64,000 nucleotides of DNA from assembly GCA_951230915.1 (NCBI GenBank), contig OX579634.1, positions 50,667,570-50,731,569 on the forward strand, read 5' to 3'. Numbering within the stretch: the stretch's first letter is position 1; each line of letters begins with the position of its first letter. The stretch comes from Antitrichia curtipendula. Its lineage: Eukaryota > Streptophyta > Bryopsida > Hypnales > Leucodontaceae. Under the pieces are notes generated by a model. That model did no database searches and was not told the DNA's origin. It saw nothing but the letters and a program-made list of their open reading frames with translations. This document shows, in pieces, positions 1-11,841 of the stretch. The translations under genes were made by a program, and so were the position numbers.

Positions 1-55
1 AGAACCATTGGCCATTTTGGGTATTGGTGACATGCTTGTAAGCTCACATCACATG

Positions 56-915
56 TTAACCCCTAAAGGACCAAGCCATTTTCTGGCTCCGAAACCACTG
101 AAAACTGCCGTTTCTGCTGCGTTCATTCACGAAGTTTCAAAAATAGTTTTTTTGAAAATGTAACTGTAGGATCTTAAATTTAACTTCTTTGAGAGGATGC
201 TGTAAACATTTCATAAAATTTGACCGTACGGATTGGGAGATATTTGCATTCAAAGTGAATTTTTTTTTTTTTTTTTCACTGTGCCCCAGAATTTCAGATG
301 ACTTTGACCACCTTGTGCTCAAATTTTTTGCACTACATACCATAGGTTTAAATTTTTTTCTTATAGGTAATGAAGTTAGGCATATGCATGCCAATTTTCA
401 TATCAATCCAACATCCCGAGCACATGCCAAAAATTCTTGTAATGCCACAATGTCCCAAGAATTGGCAATACACTACTGAATTTTCGAATCAAATTTCCCA
501 CCACATACTTAGAGATATAGAAAATCCGAACGGTAGATACATAGATACACTCAGACTTCACTAGTAGGAACAAAAATTTCTCAAAAAAGTGAAAATCTCT
601 AATTTCTATTACCTTCCAAAGTTCGCAACAGTCACCAAAATAGATTACAGAGTGGGCAGCCCTTGTAGAAAGGGACCCAAGATGTCAAACAGCGATTCCT
701 TTGCCACAGCTGCCCTACGAACTGCTTGGAGGTAAACAACATCATAACTTCTACAGCACATGTCGGATTATGATGAAAATTATATGTACGCGAAGCTTGT
801 GAGAAGCTACACGCACACAAAAAGTTTCAAAAAATCAGGTCAAAAAACCACTTTGAACGATCTTGCCCGAAATCCCAAGTGTCCCTCGAGGGGACTTTGG
901 TCCTTTAGGGGTTAA
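56..915 (+). mobile_element. piggyBac-like non-autonomous element, copy 1 (subfamily I)
   Basis: It begins TTAACCCCTAAAGGACCAA and ends with the reverse complement of the same string, so the inverted termini match over about 19 bp including the TTAA. The interior is AT-rich and has no convincing ORF. It carries the subfamily I landmarks: 'ccactgaaaactgcc' near the left end, 'ctgcccta' and 'aatcccaagtgtccc' near the right. The TTAA is read as target-site duplication because of the nested copies near 46.1 kb and 51.0 kb. No transposase is encoded. Confidence 0.85.
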
Positions 916-1354
916 TTTGTTTCTCTGACAGGGTAATCATTCTTTTCTCTTCTTTGAAACACATGGACAATTTCCATTGATTACTCACAAACTTTTCTCC
1001 TACTTGTTGGCTACTAGTTTTTTTTCATTGTTTTTCATTGTTTTAAACACAATTGCAACTCCATTTCTTTTCATTCCGACACCTTGGGAGGGGAACTTTG
1101 TGCATGTGATTGCTGATTTTTAGTGCAGTCTATGAACGCTTTTGAATACTCTACTTCCAAAACTTTGTATCCCTATTGTGGTCTCAAATTTGTCAAAATC
1201 TGAATTTTTGGGGGGCATTTCTTCCTTTTCTACACATCTCTTTACAATCATGTATTTACTATTATCTACTTAGCCTTCAAATTATTCATAGCCCAATTTG
1301 TGGCGCTTTTGGGTGTACCCACCTTAGTGTCTGCTGGATGACTTTGCTTGGCAC
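916..1354. other. unassigned AT-rich intergenic stretch
   Basis: There is no supported ORF, RNA gene or recognisable repeat terminus. Short ORFs here lack homology that I can recognise. Confidence 0.5.
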
Positions 1355-1920
1355 TATAGGACAAAAATGTTTATTTATTCAATTTATTTATTTGGAAGGT
1401 ACTTGATTGTATTTTCAATGAACAGTATTGCAAATTCCCTCATTATGTTCTTTTTGAGTTTTCCAAAGAATATGATGCTCAATCCAAGAATCACCTTTGT
1501 AATGTATTTTTGGCCATTTCTTGCTATTTTCTCTTGATGTGAGTTTGAGCTACAAAAATGTTGATTTTTGAACTTGAGTTCAACTGATGAAATGAAGCTT
1601 ACCAAGTTTAGTTTCTAATCCAACTGGAAATTCTAAAAATTTCATAAATTTCAATATTTTATAGCAAAATGAACTTTGGACCTATAACCATGGTTTGTTG
1701 ATTTTATAATTTTAGAGTGCCACGGTAACTTTGGTTTATACCATGATGTTATACACTATAATATACATCTAGAGTGAAAATTTCAGATTTTTTGAGGACA
1801 TTATGTATTTGATATGAAGTTCCTCATTTTTTTCTTAAAAGATCTAAAGTAATTTCAAATTTCCCCCCAAAGCTTGAAAATTATATGCCTTGTAGTGGAC
1901 ACATGGTTTCATTTGTGAAT
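1355..1920 (+). repeat. dispersed repeat R6, copy 1
   Basis: This stretch is clearly related to 35085-35860 on the same strand. Shared landmarks in the same order are 'gaaggtacttga', 'gcaaattccctcat', 'tttcttgctattt', 'tctcttgatgtga' and 'ttcataaatttcaatat'. No termini or coding capacity are visible. It is probably a non-autonomous transposon of unknown class. Confidence 0.6.
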
Positions 1921-2459
1921 AATAAATATAAAAATATTCATTCAAATCTAGTTGCCCCCCCGCCCCCCCCCCCAAAAAAAAATTAGAGTGATTTGAATTT
2001 TCTTTGATTTGTCATTTCATTGCATAAAAATAAGTATAAATCAAAATAATTCTAAATTTCTGCATTAATCCAAGAGTCAATAATGCCTACTTTATACATG
2101 ATCATATATCTTCTATGGGAAGATTTACTAGAATCATCTATCAAATCATTCTCCATTAATTTCCTTTTTTAACATCTATTACACCAACTTATCCTATTAG
2201 TGTGTGTGATACCAATTAACCAAAGTTACTCTATCTTGAAATTAGGCATGTTGAAATATCAGTGTATACCATTATACAAATTCCCGCTTAAAATAAATTT
2301 TTGTACTGATACAAATTTTGCAAGTGACAGATGCTTTGTACTTCCACTAATACAATATATCACTGAATTTGATGTTAGTTTGAAACTAGGCTATTATAAC
2401 TTGTGGATAACAATGCACTGGCCACTACCTTGTAATGAGTGAATTGTAGCATAACATTG
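1921..2459. other. unassigned AT-rich stretch with a C-rich/A-rich tract
   Basis: A C-rich run followed by an A run lies near 1953-1981. Nothing else could be supported. Confidence 0.4.
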
Positions 2460-3393
2460 TTAACCCCTAAATTCTCAAGACCTTTTTTTCCATCAAAAAA
2501 CACTCAAAACTGCCATTTCTATTGTAAAGAGCAAAAACATTTGTAAATTGATTTTTGCATAATTAATTCCAAAATCTTGTACTAGACTAGTATAAGAATA
2601 TGTGGAAGAAATTTCATAAACTTTGACCGTGTAGATTGCAAGATATTTGCATTTCAAGTGAAGAAATTTAAAAAAATGTACACCTTGCTCGACTAGATTT
2701 TTTGGCTTTAAATATTCTTAACTTAAATTTTTTATACTATTGATTTTGATTTTATAAATTTTTATGTTGAATAATTGAGTTGAGAATCTAGGAAGTTCAG
2801 CAAAAAAACACTTAATTTTCACTCATTGATAGATTATTAAGTAGAAGTAGGTTCAAAATTGAAAGGAAAACTAATCCATTAATAGCTCTAAGATGGAATT
2901 GAAATACACTAATCCCAGTGTCGAGATTGTTCTAGAAAGAAAATTTAACTTTGTCTAACAAATATTTTTTGAAAAAATTAGAAATTGCATTCAAAAATGA
3001 ATTCTATAAGCTATTTTTTTGAAAAGATGCTTGGATTGCCTAAAAAACAAGAATGTCCATAACTTTCTCATCACTAGTCTAAATAGAATGAAACCAAGCT
3101 TCAAATGTATAAAAAAAATATAATATTTGAAGAAAAATTAAAAATTAAAAAATAAAAAAATTAAAACTTTTTGTGATTTTTTGGGTTTGGCCCTCGAGTT
3201 GTTTTTTGGACTTAGGGTGGCATAACTTTTGCTCCCGGACACTGATTGAAATAAAAATTATTTTTTCAAAAATCTAATCTAATCTCCCAATTTTTTTTAA
3301 AGTTTCAAAATATTTTGTCAAAAATTGAGATCACACAAGCCAACCCAAAATTCCAAGAGTCCCTCGTAAGGCCTTTGGAACTTTAGGGGTTAA
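2460..3393 (+). mobile_element. piggyBac-like element, copy 2 (subfamily I)
   Basis: It starts TTAACCCCTAAAT and ends CTTTAGGGGTTAA. The interior follows copy 1 and the 12998 copy in order, including the 'cataacttttgctccc' segment near the right end and 'gaagtaggttcaaaattga' in the middle. It is non-coding. Confidence 0.85.
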
Positions 3394-4194
3394 CTTAGCC
3401 TAAACCATTTTCCTTTGGAGATTGGGATTATTCCTCCTTGAAACTCTAGGAGTGAACTTACTTAATTTGTATAGGGTCATTGGTTGGTTGAAAAGAGACA
3501 TGCATTGCGTGAAGGTAGAGTCAATGGACTAAGAAGTTGCAATGCTAGAGGGCTCCTAGTTTCAAGAGGAACAAAAGGGCTGTAGTGTTGGTTAATAATA
3601 ATATGAGAGTGCTGGTGAAAAAATTACCTAACAAATACATCCCAATGGATGTGTTTGAAAATGTTGATGTATAAGTTATGTGGAAAACAAAAATCCAAGG
3701 GCATGTGCCTCTTCACAACTCTAATGTAACACCAAACAATCATTAGATTTAATCATAAAGTGTGTCCAAATGGAAGACCAAAAATTGGAGTTCGAAAAAA
3801 AACCAAGACAAAATTCTTTTGAGCACCAACTGAACTTGGCCCAAGGTGAATTGACTCCCTTATAGCCCCACAGGGATAAACACTGGAATTTTTTATTTGC
3901 AACATACAATAATATTTTGAAATTTTGAATTCATATTTGCAATGAGAGGCCCCAAATTAAGTAGGAGAGGTGAAGAATTATCAATAAATGCGGCACAAAA
4001 TAGGGGGAATTTTTCTTAAATTATCCTTGGTTGGGGCAATGAGGGGGTCAATTCTCTTTGGCCCTGAACTTGGGTCATATGGAGTTTGATGCTATGCTTC
4101 TTTTGTACTATTTTTAGTTAAACCATCCTCTGACACCATTGTTGCAACTGGAGACGACCTTTATGATGACATCAGGAAAAAACCACCCATTGCC
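3394..4194. other. unassigned intergenic stretch
   Basis: No supported ORF, RNA gene or paired repeat termini are seen between the piggyBac-like copy 2 and the inverted repeat at 4195. Confidence 0.4.
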
Positions 4195-4375
4195 GCAATA
4201 TTGTTTCAATGGGTTAACAATATAGTATTAAAAGTGTATTGCTGCAGTACTGCAAATATATACTTTCACTATTACAGCAGTGCTTCTATTGAAACTATGT
4301 TGTTGCATTACTACTTGCAGTATTGCAACAATATACTTTCAATACTGTAGTATTAAGCCATTGAAACAATATTGC
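4195..4375. mobile_element. MITE-like inverted repeat
   Basis: The left end 'gcaatattgtttcaatgg' is the reverse complement of the right end 'ccattgaaacaatattgc'. The interior is AT-rich and partly palindromic ('agtattaa', 'gcagtactgc'). No clear target duplication is seen, so the superfamily is unassigned. Confidence 0.5.
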
Positions 4376-4781
4376 AAGGGGGGAGGGGTACTTTCCCGAT
4401 GCGAAACTCTATTATCTGAAAAAATGAGTAAATCTGAGATGGAATTCATCACCAAATAGGGAAATGCGCACGGCAATTCAATCCTAGTGAAGTGAGAGTC
4501 ATTTTGGATCTGCGGCTGTCAACAACGGAAACTCACGACTCGCCAGCTCCCTCCAGATTGCAACTGCAGGCGATTGGTCTAAAGCCACTGATCAACAACC
4601 ACTGCGCCAAACGTTGCGAACTGAATGGCTGAAACCCTGAAACCAACTCGTGGTCGAGGATTGCTGCACCATGGAATTGAATGGGCCTGCAACGGGACGG
4701 AAGGAAATATTGCAATACTGCAATTCATGAGTGAAAAGGGGAATCTTCCACCTCTCAAGTATGTAGTGTTCTGTATACTAC
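4376..4781. other. GC-richer non-repeat island, possible first exon or UTR
   Basis: Base composition becomes more balanced around 4430-4730 than in the surrounding AT-rich DNA. Overlapping short ORFs exist on both strands, but none has a recognisable product. It may be part of a transcribed leader or a gene remnant. Confidence 0.25.
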
Positions 4782-4940
4782 AATTCAAAACTCACACTTT
4801 CTACTTCAATAGAATCAATAGAAACACCTTCACACTCAATTTCCCTCCATGATGTATACAATTAGGTTATTGTAACACTTTTGATTGCACTAAGTTCTAA
4901 AAGACTATTGAAATGTGTAATCATTGTTGCAAACGTGTAG
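4782..4940 (+). repeat. 155-bp direct repeat, left copy
   Basis: It is almost identical to 7278-7430 in the same orientation, from 'caattcaaaactcacac' to 'gcaaacgtgtagat'. The left copy has a short extra segment ('agaatcaatagaaac' against 'agagac') and one further base change. Together the copies bracket the 194-codon ORF. Confidence 0.85.
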
Positions 4941-6336
4941 ATAGCAACTATGAATGCCTTTCAAGTTCCTTGTGGTACGACAAAGTATATCTAGATTTCC
5001 ACATCATATTAATCCAAACACATACTCCAAATCTAAGGTCTAATAGAAAATCCGTTGAATGAAATGTCACAATTGGAATTTGAATCAACTAGGTAAACAT
5101 TGGTTAGACTTTTGGAAGTCGTTGAATACTAGTATTAGCACATAGGAAATATTTGGTACATGCACTCAAGAAAACAGCTAAAATTGATGAATGCATGATT
5201 TTTTGGGTTTAAGAAGCTTGAAATCTCCTTATACAGTTATATAACTTGGCTTTGGAATTGGGTTATGAATCCCTTGTCTTCTACTCATGTCTTGCATCTT
5301 ATTCCCTAATTTCAGCATCTCTTCTCTAGTAGTTGGTTCCTCCATATCACCACCGGACTTTACCAACATCCTTCACCTCATCATGCACTATTGTGAATGG
5401 GTTTTTGGCACTATCCACTTTTTTAAAGGATGTCTTCTTGTAACTTTTTGTCATTGAAGAACTTGGACCAAATGGTGTCAATTTGCACTTCAAAGAAAAA
5501 TAAATAGCACATGGATCTCCTTGATCAGTTCATATAGACACATTGCAAGCAACACAATGTTGACTTGCAAAGCTTTTGTGGATAATTTATTTTGATTGAA
5601 ATCTCTAGCTACACAAAAACATAGCCTTAAATATTAAAAGCAACAAAAACAATCTCACTTCAACACTCGCTACTAATTCATACAAATTCCAAATAACACA
5701 ATTAATAACTTTTTAGAAAGTTTACACAATATTCTTTGCCCTTTCAAAACTTCATTGCAAATTAAAGGGCCAATTGTTTTCAATGCTTGTTCAAAATCTC
5801 CACCCTTTCAATAAAAAAACAAGCAAAATCTTCTCCTATTCAAACTAAAATAACTTTTGAGTGTTACATCTATTTCAAGCAAATTTGGACTTTTTAGAAA
5901 CATTACACAACAACATACAACTCTCTCACTTTTCATTCAACGTTTTCTTTCACATAACATAAAGCTTCCTTCTTTCAACATGTCAATTTCAAACCCCAAC
6001 TTCTCACTACATTCCAAAATTTAGAAAACTTCTCGTGGAACCATCGGCCCCATGGATTAGCCCATACTACTTTTATATGGGTATTGGGTAGACCGACCCT
6101 ATTGTCTCTACAACTTATCTTCATTCTTGTTTTAAAGTCATATAACCTCAAATTCATACTAAATACAAACTAGCTTAATATTATTTGTTTGTATTACTTC
6201 TACATGCAAACAACTCAATGCAATATACTCTCAAAAAAATACAAGTTGACAAATTCACATGAATGCATTGAACAAATGTAATTTCAATACATGGTTTGAT
6301 CACGTATGGGAGGTACTCTTCTACAAGCTAAGGCTT
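4941..6336. other. unassigned stretch between direct repeat and ORF
   Basis: It is AT-rich with no recognised coding homology. It would be the 3' flank of the minus-strand ORF at 6337. No polyadenylation signal was assigned. Confidence 0.35.
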
Positions 6337-6921
6337 TTATTCTTCATCCACTAGAATCTCCTCTTCTTCTAAGCCTTCTTGTAACTGCACTTCTCTTCTA
6401 AGCGCCCTCAACCTTGCCACTTCACAAATTGCCACATGACTTGGATGATGTTGTCTAGGCATCTCAAACCGCAACTTTTGGAAGGTAAATGCAATTGCTC
6501 GCACTTCACCATCTTCGTGCTTTGTGAGGTCAAAAAGGAGCTTTGGAATGGTTTCCATACAAAAATGGCTAGTGCAAACAACTAATCGCTTGCCTTCCAC
6601 CACGCCACGCTTTGTCAAGTGGTGGAGCACACGTAAGCCTTTGCGGAGGATGGTGGTCATTAGGGTGATTGATTGGAACTTCCAAAGCATGGCCACCCAA
6701 ATGTGGAGGCCCGTGACTTTGGAGATATGCATGAAGATTTTGTTGAGCATGGAGCGGCTTTGCGTTTGGAGAATGGCTTCCAAAAGGATGGACAAATGGC
6801 GATTGCTTTGCTCACATGCCGCAATGGAGAGGAGCTTGAGGAATGCTCGTGGTGTATGTGGATCCTCTTTGAGGCCACCTTCCAAAGACAAGAGTGCATC
6901 CAACTCCATGATCCACTTCAT
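6337..6921 (-). CDS. hypothetical protein, 194 aa
   Basis: I do not recognise this protein. The ORF runs from an ATG (MKWIMELDALLSLE) to a stop after an acidic tail (EEEEILVDEE). The middle is helical-looking and leucine-rich, and the stretch around residues 130-150 (KHEDGEVRAIAFTFQKLRFE) has the feel of an ARM/HEAT-type helix pair; that is an impression and not an identification. Base composition is richer in G+C than the surroundings, which favours real coding. About 125 bp upstream on the same strand lies a long GA/TC microsatellite (7047-7088), as is common in plant promoters and 5' UTRs. The ORF sits inside a segment flanked by 155-bp direct repeats. It could be a lineage-specific gene or the cargo of a mobile element. 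Confidence 0.5.
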   Translation of the reverse strand: MKWIMELDALLSLEGGLKEDPHTPRAFLKLLSIAACEQSNRHLSILLEAILQTQSRSMLNKIFMHISKVTGLHIWVAMLWKFQSITLMTTILRKGLRVLHHLTKRGVVEGKRLVVCTSHFCMETIPKLLFDLTKHEDGEVRAIAFTFQKLRFEMPRQHHPSHVAICEVARLRALRREVQLQEGLEEEEILVDEE

Positions 6922-7039
6922 AAAGATAAAAAGAGAGAGAAATTGGGGATAGGAAAAATGTGAATGGAACGGTAAAATGAGAAGAATGAGAGAAATGAAG
7001 GAGATGGTGAAAAGGGGATAAAGAGATGGAGAGATTGTG

Positions 7040-7046
<7 letters not shown>

Positions 7047-7088
<42 letters not shown>
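7047..7088. repeat. GA microsatellite
   Basis: About 20 GA units lie directly upstream of the minus-strand ORF at 6337-6921, in the position of its promoter or 5' UTR. Confidence 0.9.
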
Positions 7089-7090
<2 letters not shown>

Positions 7091-7277
7091 AAGGAAGGTT
7101 CCTTATAGAATGTTTGGAATGATCTAGAGTGAAATCCACTTTTACTTTGTCTTTTGAGTTAGTAACTTTTTTTTCAAAAACATGTGCCATAAAGCAAAAG
7201 TAAAAGCTAAAAAGCAAGGTAGTAGATTGCCAACCATGCAAACAATGAAGTCAAGCAATGGATGAAAATCATCCTCA

Positions 7278-7430
7278 ATTCAAAACTCACACTTTCTACT
7301 TCAATAGAGACACCTTCACACTCAATTTCCCTCCATGATGTATACAATTAGGTTATTGTAACACTTTTGATTGCACTAAGTTCTAAAAGACTACTGAAAT
7401 GTGTAATCATTGTTGCAAACGTGTAGATGA
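7278..7430 (+). repeat. 155-bp direct repeat, right copy
   Basis: Partner of 4782-4940. The repeat ends are not TG...CA, so a classical LTR is not supported. A local duplication or a terminal-repeat element of another kind is possible. Confidence 0.85.
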
Positions 7431-7620
7431 ATGAAGTGCAACCTCTGTTTGTTGCAACCATTTTACCTCTTTAACATGTTGCAAAAGTAGGGAAGCTACC
7501 AGTCTTTAAATTTCGAACAATTTGGTAGTAACTACCAATACATTAAAAGAAACATACCGTTTGGGATGAAATCACCACAAACATCTCCAGGAAAATGATT
7601 GGCTCTTGCAATAAATCATA

Positions 7621-7701
7621 CTCCCTCTGTCTCAAAATGAGACCAATGTTTCCTTTGAGAAATACAAAGGAAACACAGGTCTTATTTTGAGACAGAGGGA
7701 G
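7621..7701. mobile_element. Stowaway MITE, 81 bp
   Basis: The terminal inverted repeats are 'ctccctctgtctcaaaatga' and its near-perfect reverse complement, flanked on both sides by TA (7619-7620 and 7702-7703). This is the standard Stowaway (Tc1/mariner) signature. Confidence 0.93.
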
Positions 7702-7779
7702 TACTTTTTTTCTCTATCCATTCAAGAACTATAAACAATCTATTTAAGGTTCATCTCATAGACAAAATAACAGACTACA

Positions 7780-7980
7780 AGAATTTAAAAAAAAATTCAA
7801 TTATTTCCATTTTTTATTGCCCACCCTCACTTGTTTTGGGCTCATTGTGACATAACTTTTGCTCCTAAGCATTGATTGTAATAAAATTATATTCCCCAAA
7901 ACGAATAAATTGTCCTATATCAAAAGAAATTTTCAAAAAATCTTGCCAAAAATTGAGATCATGGGTACCTATGAGGGCAT
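7780..7980 (+). mobile_element. piggyBac-like relic (right-hand fragment, subfamily I)
   Basis: It has the subfamily I right-end landmarks ('cataacttttgctcc', 'cattgattgtaat', 'aaaaattgagatca') but lacks the CTTTAGGGGTTAA terminus. It begins shortly after the Stowaway MITE. It is a decayed fragment. Confidence 0.55.
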
Positions 7981-8167
7981 GTTGAACCTTGTAGACTTGA
8001 ATGACATTTTGGTCTGGGAAGAAGTTGTAGTGTGATAGCATCTTTGGAGGAAGTAATGGTTTGGGGTATCGGTAAATTGCAAAGTGGGTCTTTGAGGTAT
8101 ATTTGGACCCATGCAGTTTGGCTCCCTCAATGATGTGACGGCTTGATAAAATAATAATGATTTTCAG

Positions 8168-8254
8168 GAGCTTGAATCATGGATCCGATTCCAGCCAGGA
8201 GAATTGATAGACGCGACTATGCTACGACTTCATATTCGGAGCGAGGAAAGAAGG
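8168..8254 (+). other. possible internal exon of an unrecognised gene
   Basis: The stretch is preceded by 'gattttcag' and followed by 'gtgcgt', so it has plausible acceptor and donor sites, and composition is more balanced than the flanks. Two frames are open across it (starting ELESWIRFQPGE or, from the ATG at 8179, MDPIPARRIDRRD). I cannot recognise either product and see no partner exons. It could be a gene remnant. Confidence 0.25.
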
Positions 8255-8989
8255 TGCGTTAATTGCTATTGCATCATACATGACCAAAAAACTAACAACA
8301 TCGCATGTTTAGGAGATCTACATCCTCATAGTCAATATGTCATCATCTAAGATTTTAGGGTAACGGGATAAGACGTTGTTGGTATTGGATTCTTCTACCG
8401 TACTGTACAACGTACCCCTTGGCCAAGATTTGTGCAGGAATTGAAGGTTGACCAAAATGAAACTCAAGAGTACTCTCTTACAGGAGAGACTAACAATGCG
8501 AGACAGTTCCTATTGAAAGGATCGTTCTGTTGATTGGATTATTGTAACTTGTTACATAATCACATATTCGTACCTCAATAATCTCATTTCGGAATATACA
8601 AATGTGGAGGACAAAAGCCATAACAGTGTTGAACGCGCAGAGAATCAATCATCTCCAGCTCTCGCTAGTCCCTGCTTCAAATCCAGAATCTAATTGCTCC
8701 AGGCAATGAAAAATCGAGATGCAGAGAATTTTCCTACAAATATGATCCATAGAACTAGTAATCAACTATGCTTTTCCAAAGGCCCTGTTACGAAATGGGT
8801 TCCCCAGCACACGATGTACATACCGTTTAACAATGTCATCTTAAAATAATCTTCTCAGTGCATGCACTCCTGATCAACTTCGTGCCGTGTGTCAAAGCTT
8901 GATTCTCAAAATAGAGCAACAATGCCTTATTAGTGTCCTAGCAATGCAATTGGCAAGCAGACAAGGTCAGATGATGCTACCCCCCGTTG
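8255..8989. other. unassigned, probably includes 3' flank of the DUF868 gene
   Basis: No ORF of interest is seen. The part nearest 8989 would be the 3' UTR of the minus-strand DUF868 gene. Confidence 0.4.
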
Positions 8990-9858
8990 CTATTCGTTCT
9001 TCCACGCGTATAGCACCAATGAGAAACCACTGGGGCCCGAGGTCTCCTTATCTTTGAAACTGTAGGTACCCGGCCATTGAAGCACTGAGGAGCAAGTTGC
9101 AACTTCCTTGAGCCAAGGCTTATCAGATGACAAGCAAGTCTGAAACATGAACACCGCGTGACCTACTCTTGGATTGAACAACCAGTTGTGCACGTCCCAG
9201 AAAACCTCCACAGGGTTACCATTCACCATGATGGTTTGATTTCCTCGAAACTTCCACATCAACCGCTTCACGTGCACCACCACTTCTCGGTCCACTCTGA
9301 CATACATACGAGGCTCATTTGTAGGCCCAATCTGACATTCAATCACAATGTCGTGTGCTTTTCCCCCTTCTTCAAACTGTGCTTTCGTCGAATGATACTT
9401 TTTTCCAAAAACATGCTCGCTTCGGGATACTAAAATGGCCTCAATGGAGGCTGGTCTTGCCTTCGTCCTCTTATAAGCTTCATTGTACATATCCCCTAGC
9501 AACAGGACAACTTCGCCATTCGATACAACAGCAACAAAGAAGCTATCACTCGGCACTGGACCACAAATGTACTTGGCTGAGGAGAGGTCCCAGTACACTT
9601 CCACTTTGATCTCATCCACTTCGAAGCTTTTCAACCCCTGCTTCTTCCAAAACATCCACGACTTCATGTCCACCTTGCACATGTGCTGGTCCACGTCCAC
9701 GTTCACACTGAGGCCCTGTCCGATGAGGTTCTTGCACCAAGTGATAGAGAGGGGGCGGCATTTGCCAGCCAACTTCGTTTGGTATAAGCAGGTGACGAGG
9801 TTTTGCGTCACTTTGTTACTACCTGCAGAAGTATCCACCACCTGCACTCCATACTCAT
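8990..9858 (-). CDS. DUF868 family protein, main coding exon
   Basis: This is a plant-specific DUF868 protein of unknown biochemical function. The family's conserved blocks appear in order: VTQNLVTCLYQTKLAG, ITWCKNLIGQGLSV, SWMFWKKQGLKSFEV, the YWDLSSAKYICGPVPSDSFFVAVV core, a basic VRVDREVVVHVKRLMWKFRGNQ stretch, EVFWDVHNWLF and a C-terminal GFSLVLYAWKNE. There is no frameshift or internal stop. No ATG lies in frame before the first conserved block, and an in-frame stop lies further upstream. A pyrimidine tract ending in CAG at 9859-9861 (minus sense) gives a good acceptor, so I start the exon at 9858 in phase 1 and infer a short upstream exon with the start codon, which I could not place. 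The upstream region to about 11.4 kb looks like leader and promoter. Identification is firm; the 5' structure is not. Confidence 0.88.
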
Positions 9859-11400
9859 CTGGTGTAAAGGAGGATATTCTATAACCAGACCTTCGATGTC
9901 AGCCATCGAAGTCTGCAATCGAAGTCAAGTATCAACATCAACATTTAGCAATATACACCACTTGGATGCTGCCCCAATCCGTGACAATGTTGTACTTGGG
10001 AGCCTTTAAACTCGTAGCCACAATCCTCAAACATCTGCAGAATCATCAAGAACAGTGCTGAAAATCAAATGTCGTGCATACCAAACTCAATAGATGATGC
10101 TTGATTTGCAGTAATGGTAGTTTAGGGCGTGCGCCAGAGGTTCGAGAGATTCTAACATCACGGCAACTAAAGAAATAACTACTCCGGAACACACGAATCT
10201 TATACAAGATCTGGCGTACACCTAAAAGATGTGGAAACGCACGAATACGATTCTCTATTGTGCGCAATCTGAGACTATTAGGTTGTTACAAGCCACTGGC
10301 ACTAAAGTTTGCAAACAGCTGCTAATAAAAAACGACGCTAGCTAACTAAGATCTGAAACCATTAGCAGAAACAAAGATTCGGCAAGGCTACATCAGATCA
10401 CAACAAGCCTCAAGTGTCGTAAGAGTCACCCTTGATCTAGTTTCCATACTTAACCCAAAGTTGCACGAACAAACATCCATTTCTACTAGCGAAAGAACCA
10501 AAATAGCAACAATAGACACAATACTAAACAGTACCCCCCTAGAAACAGAAACATACACACTTTGCTCCAAATTTGAACTTCAGAATGTACCTTCGAAATT
10601 TGCGCCTTTCAATTGAAATTCACATGTGAAGCACTGGCGAACACGCCGCCTTCGGCAACTAAACAATACCGCAAATCACTCACTTGATCTCCAAAGAACC
10701 AACGGCAACCAAATGCACCAAAAATACAACGCTAGGCAAAGAACACCGTTCACACAAACTGCACCTCTCCCTTGCCCTAAACGAATCCAAGAAGAAGCAC
10801 AAAACTCCCAAACCTGTCAATATCGCTACATTCCCTAAACCAGTGCCGCCAACCACAACCACAACCATAGCAATACCTAACAACAGGACAGATTCACACA
10901 CAACCGTCCCCAAACTTCCTCCCAAGCACACCAAATCTTAGTCCAACAAATCTAGGGAATGGCTCCCTCCCTCCCACTCGCTAGCCGACACTCGAAAGAC
11001 GATAAGGACTTCCCAGAACACTAGATCTAGAGACCAAGCAAGAAACTCCCGTTGCACACAAATGCAGGCCGAAGTGGAGAGAGCTCTGAACTCTGAAGGG
11101 AGCTGCGAGACTACAGAGAGGAAGTCAGAGTACTCCAGACTGAGCGGTGACAGGAGAGCTGGTGGACGGTGTCAGAACTCTCAGGAAAGCCAGCTGCGGA
11201 GGTCCGACAATGGAGCAGAGGCGCGCACTAGAAAAGCGTCAGAGAAGTGTCAGCGCCAGGGGGCCATTACGAGAGTTTTATCTATCGTTTCACTTTCTTC
11301 TGGCTAGGCAGTGAGAATGACTGAGTTTCTTCATCCGCCATAGCTTTCGTCTTGCTGCAACGGCGGGATTTTCTCGGGGGGGAAACACGGGCAGGAGGGG
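9859..11400 (-). promoter_or_regulatory. 5' region of the DUF868 gene (leader, possible introns and promoter)
   Basis: The stretch runs from the coding exon to a GC-richer, purine-tract-rich zone at 11000-11550. Several short ORFs read through it on both strands with no recognisable product. A short minus-strand ORF begins at the ATG complementary to 11341-11339 (MADEETQSFSLPSQ) and could be an upstream ORF or a piece of the first exon. The interpretation as leader and promoter is inferred from position and composition. Confidence 0.4.
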
Positions 11401-11841
11401 GAGGGTGTAGTTTATTATTGGTGGGGGGTGGAGCGGGGGTGCCCGGAGTGAAATTTTGAGGGCGGGAAGGGCCTGGGAACGTGGGTCCGTTGTTTATTTC
11501 CTTTTTCGAGGGAGGCGGGCACGTTGACGAGCCTAGGTAACGTCACTAGGGAGGGAATGAACTGGATTTCATTCCGTAATTTCCATTCAATTCCATGGGC
11601 GTTTCAAAATTCCAATTTAGAGAGTGGCATGTGCTAGAATGCATTCTTCTGGTTATATTGAATCTTAGTTGTACTCAGGGCCGCTTGCACAAAATTTTAG
11701 CTCCGTTTAGACTTAAGACTACTCATTAGAATTACATAGTAAAGGGAGGTCAATTTTCTCATATATTAAGGTCCTGAGGCCAAGAAGCTGAGCCAATTCA
11801 ATAAAACCTAGAAAACTTCAACTCCTCTCTCTATCTTTTTA

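Noticed and set aside
6524..6963. Plus-strand ORFs overlapping the 194-codon minus-strand ORF
   Set aside because: They are shorter, overlap each other in several frames, and lack the acidic, helix-like composition of the minus-strand frame.
4782..7430. LTR retrotransposon bounded by the 155-bp repeats
   Set aside because: The repeats lack TG...CA ends, no primer-binding site or polypurine tract was found, and the enclosed ORF is not a retroelement protein.
9158..9884. Plus-strand ORFs over the DUF868 exon
   Set aside because: They are antisense shadows of a clearly conserved coding exon.
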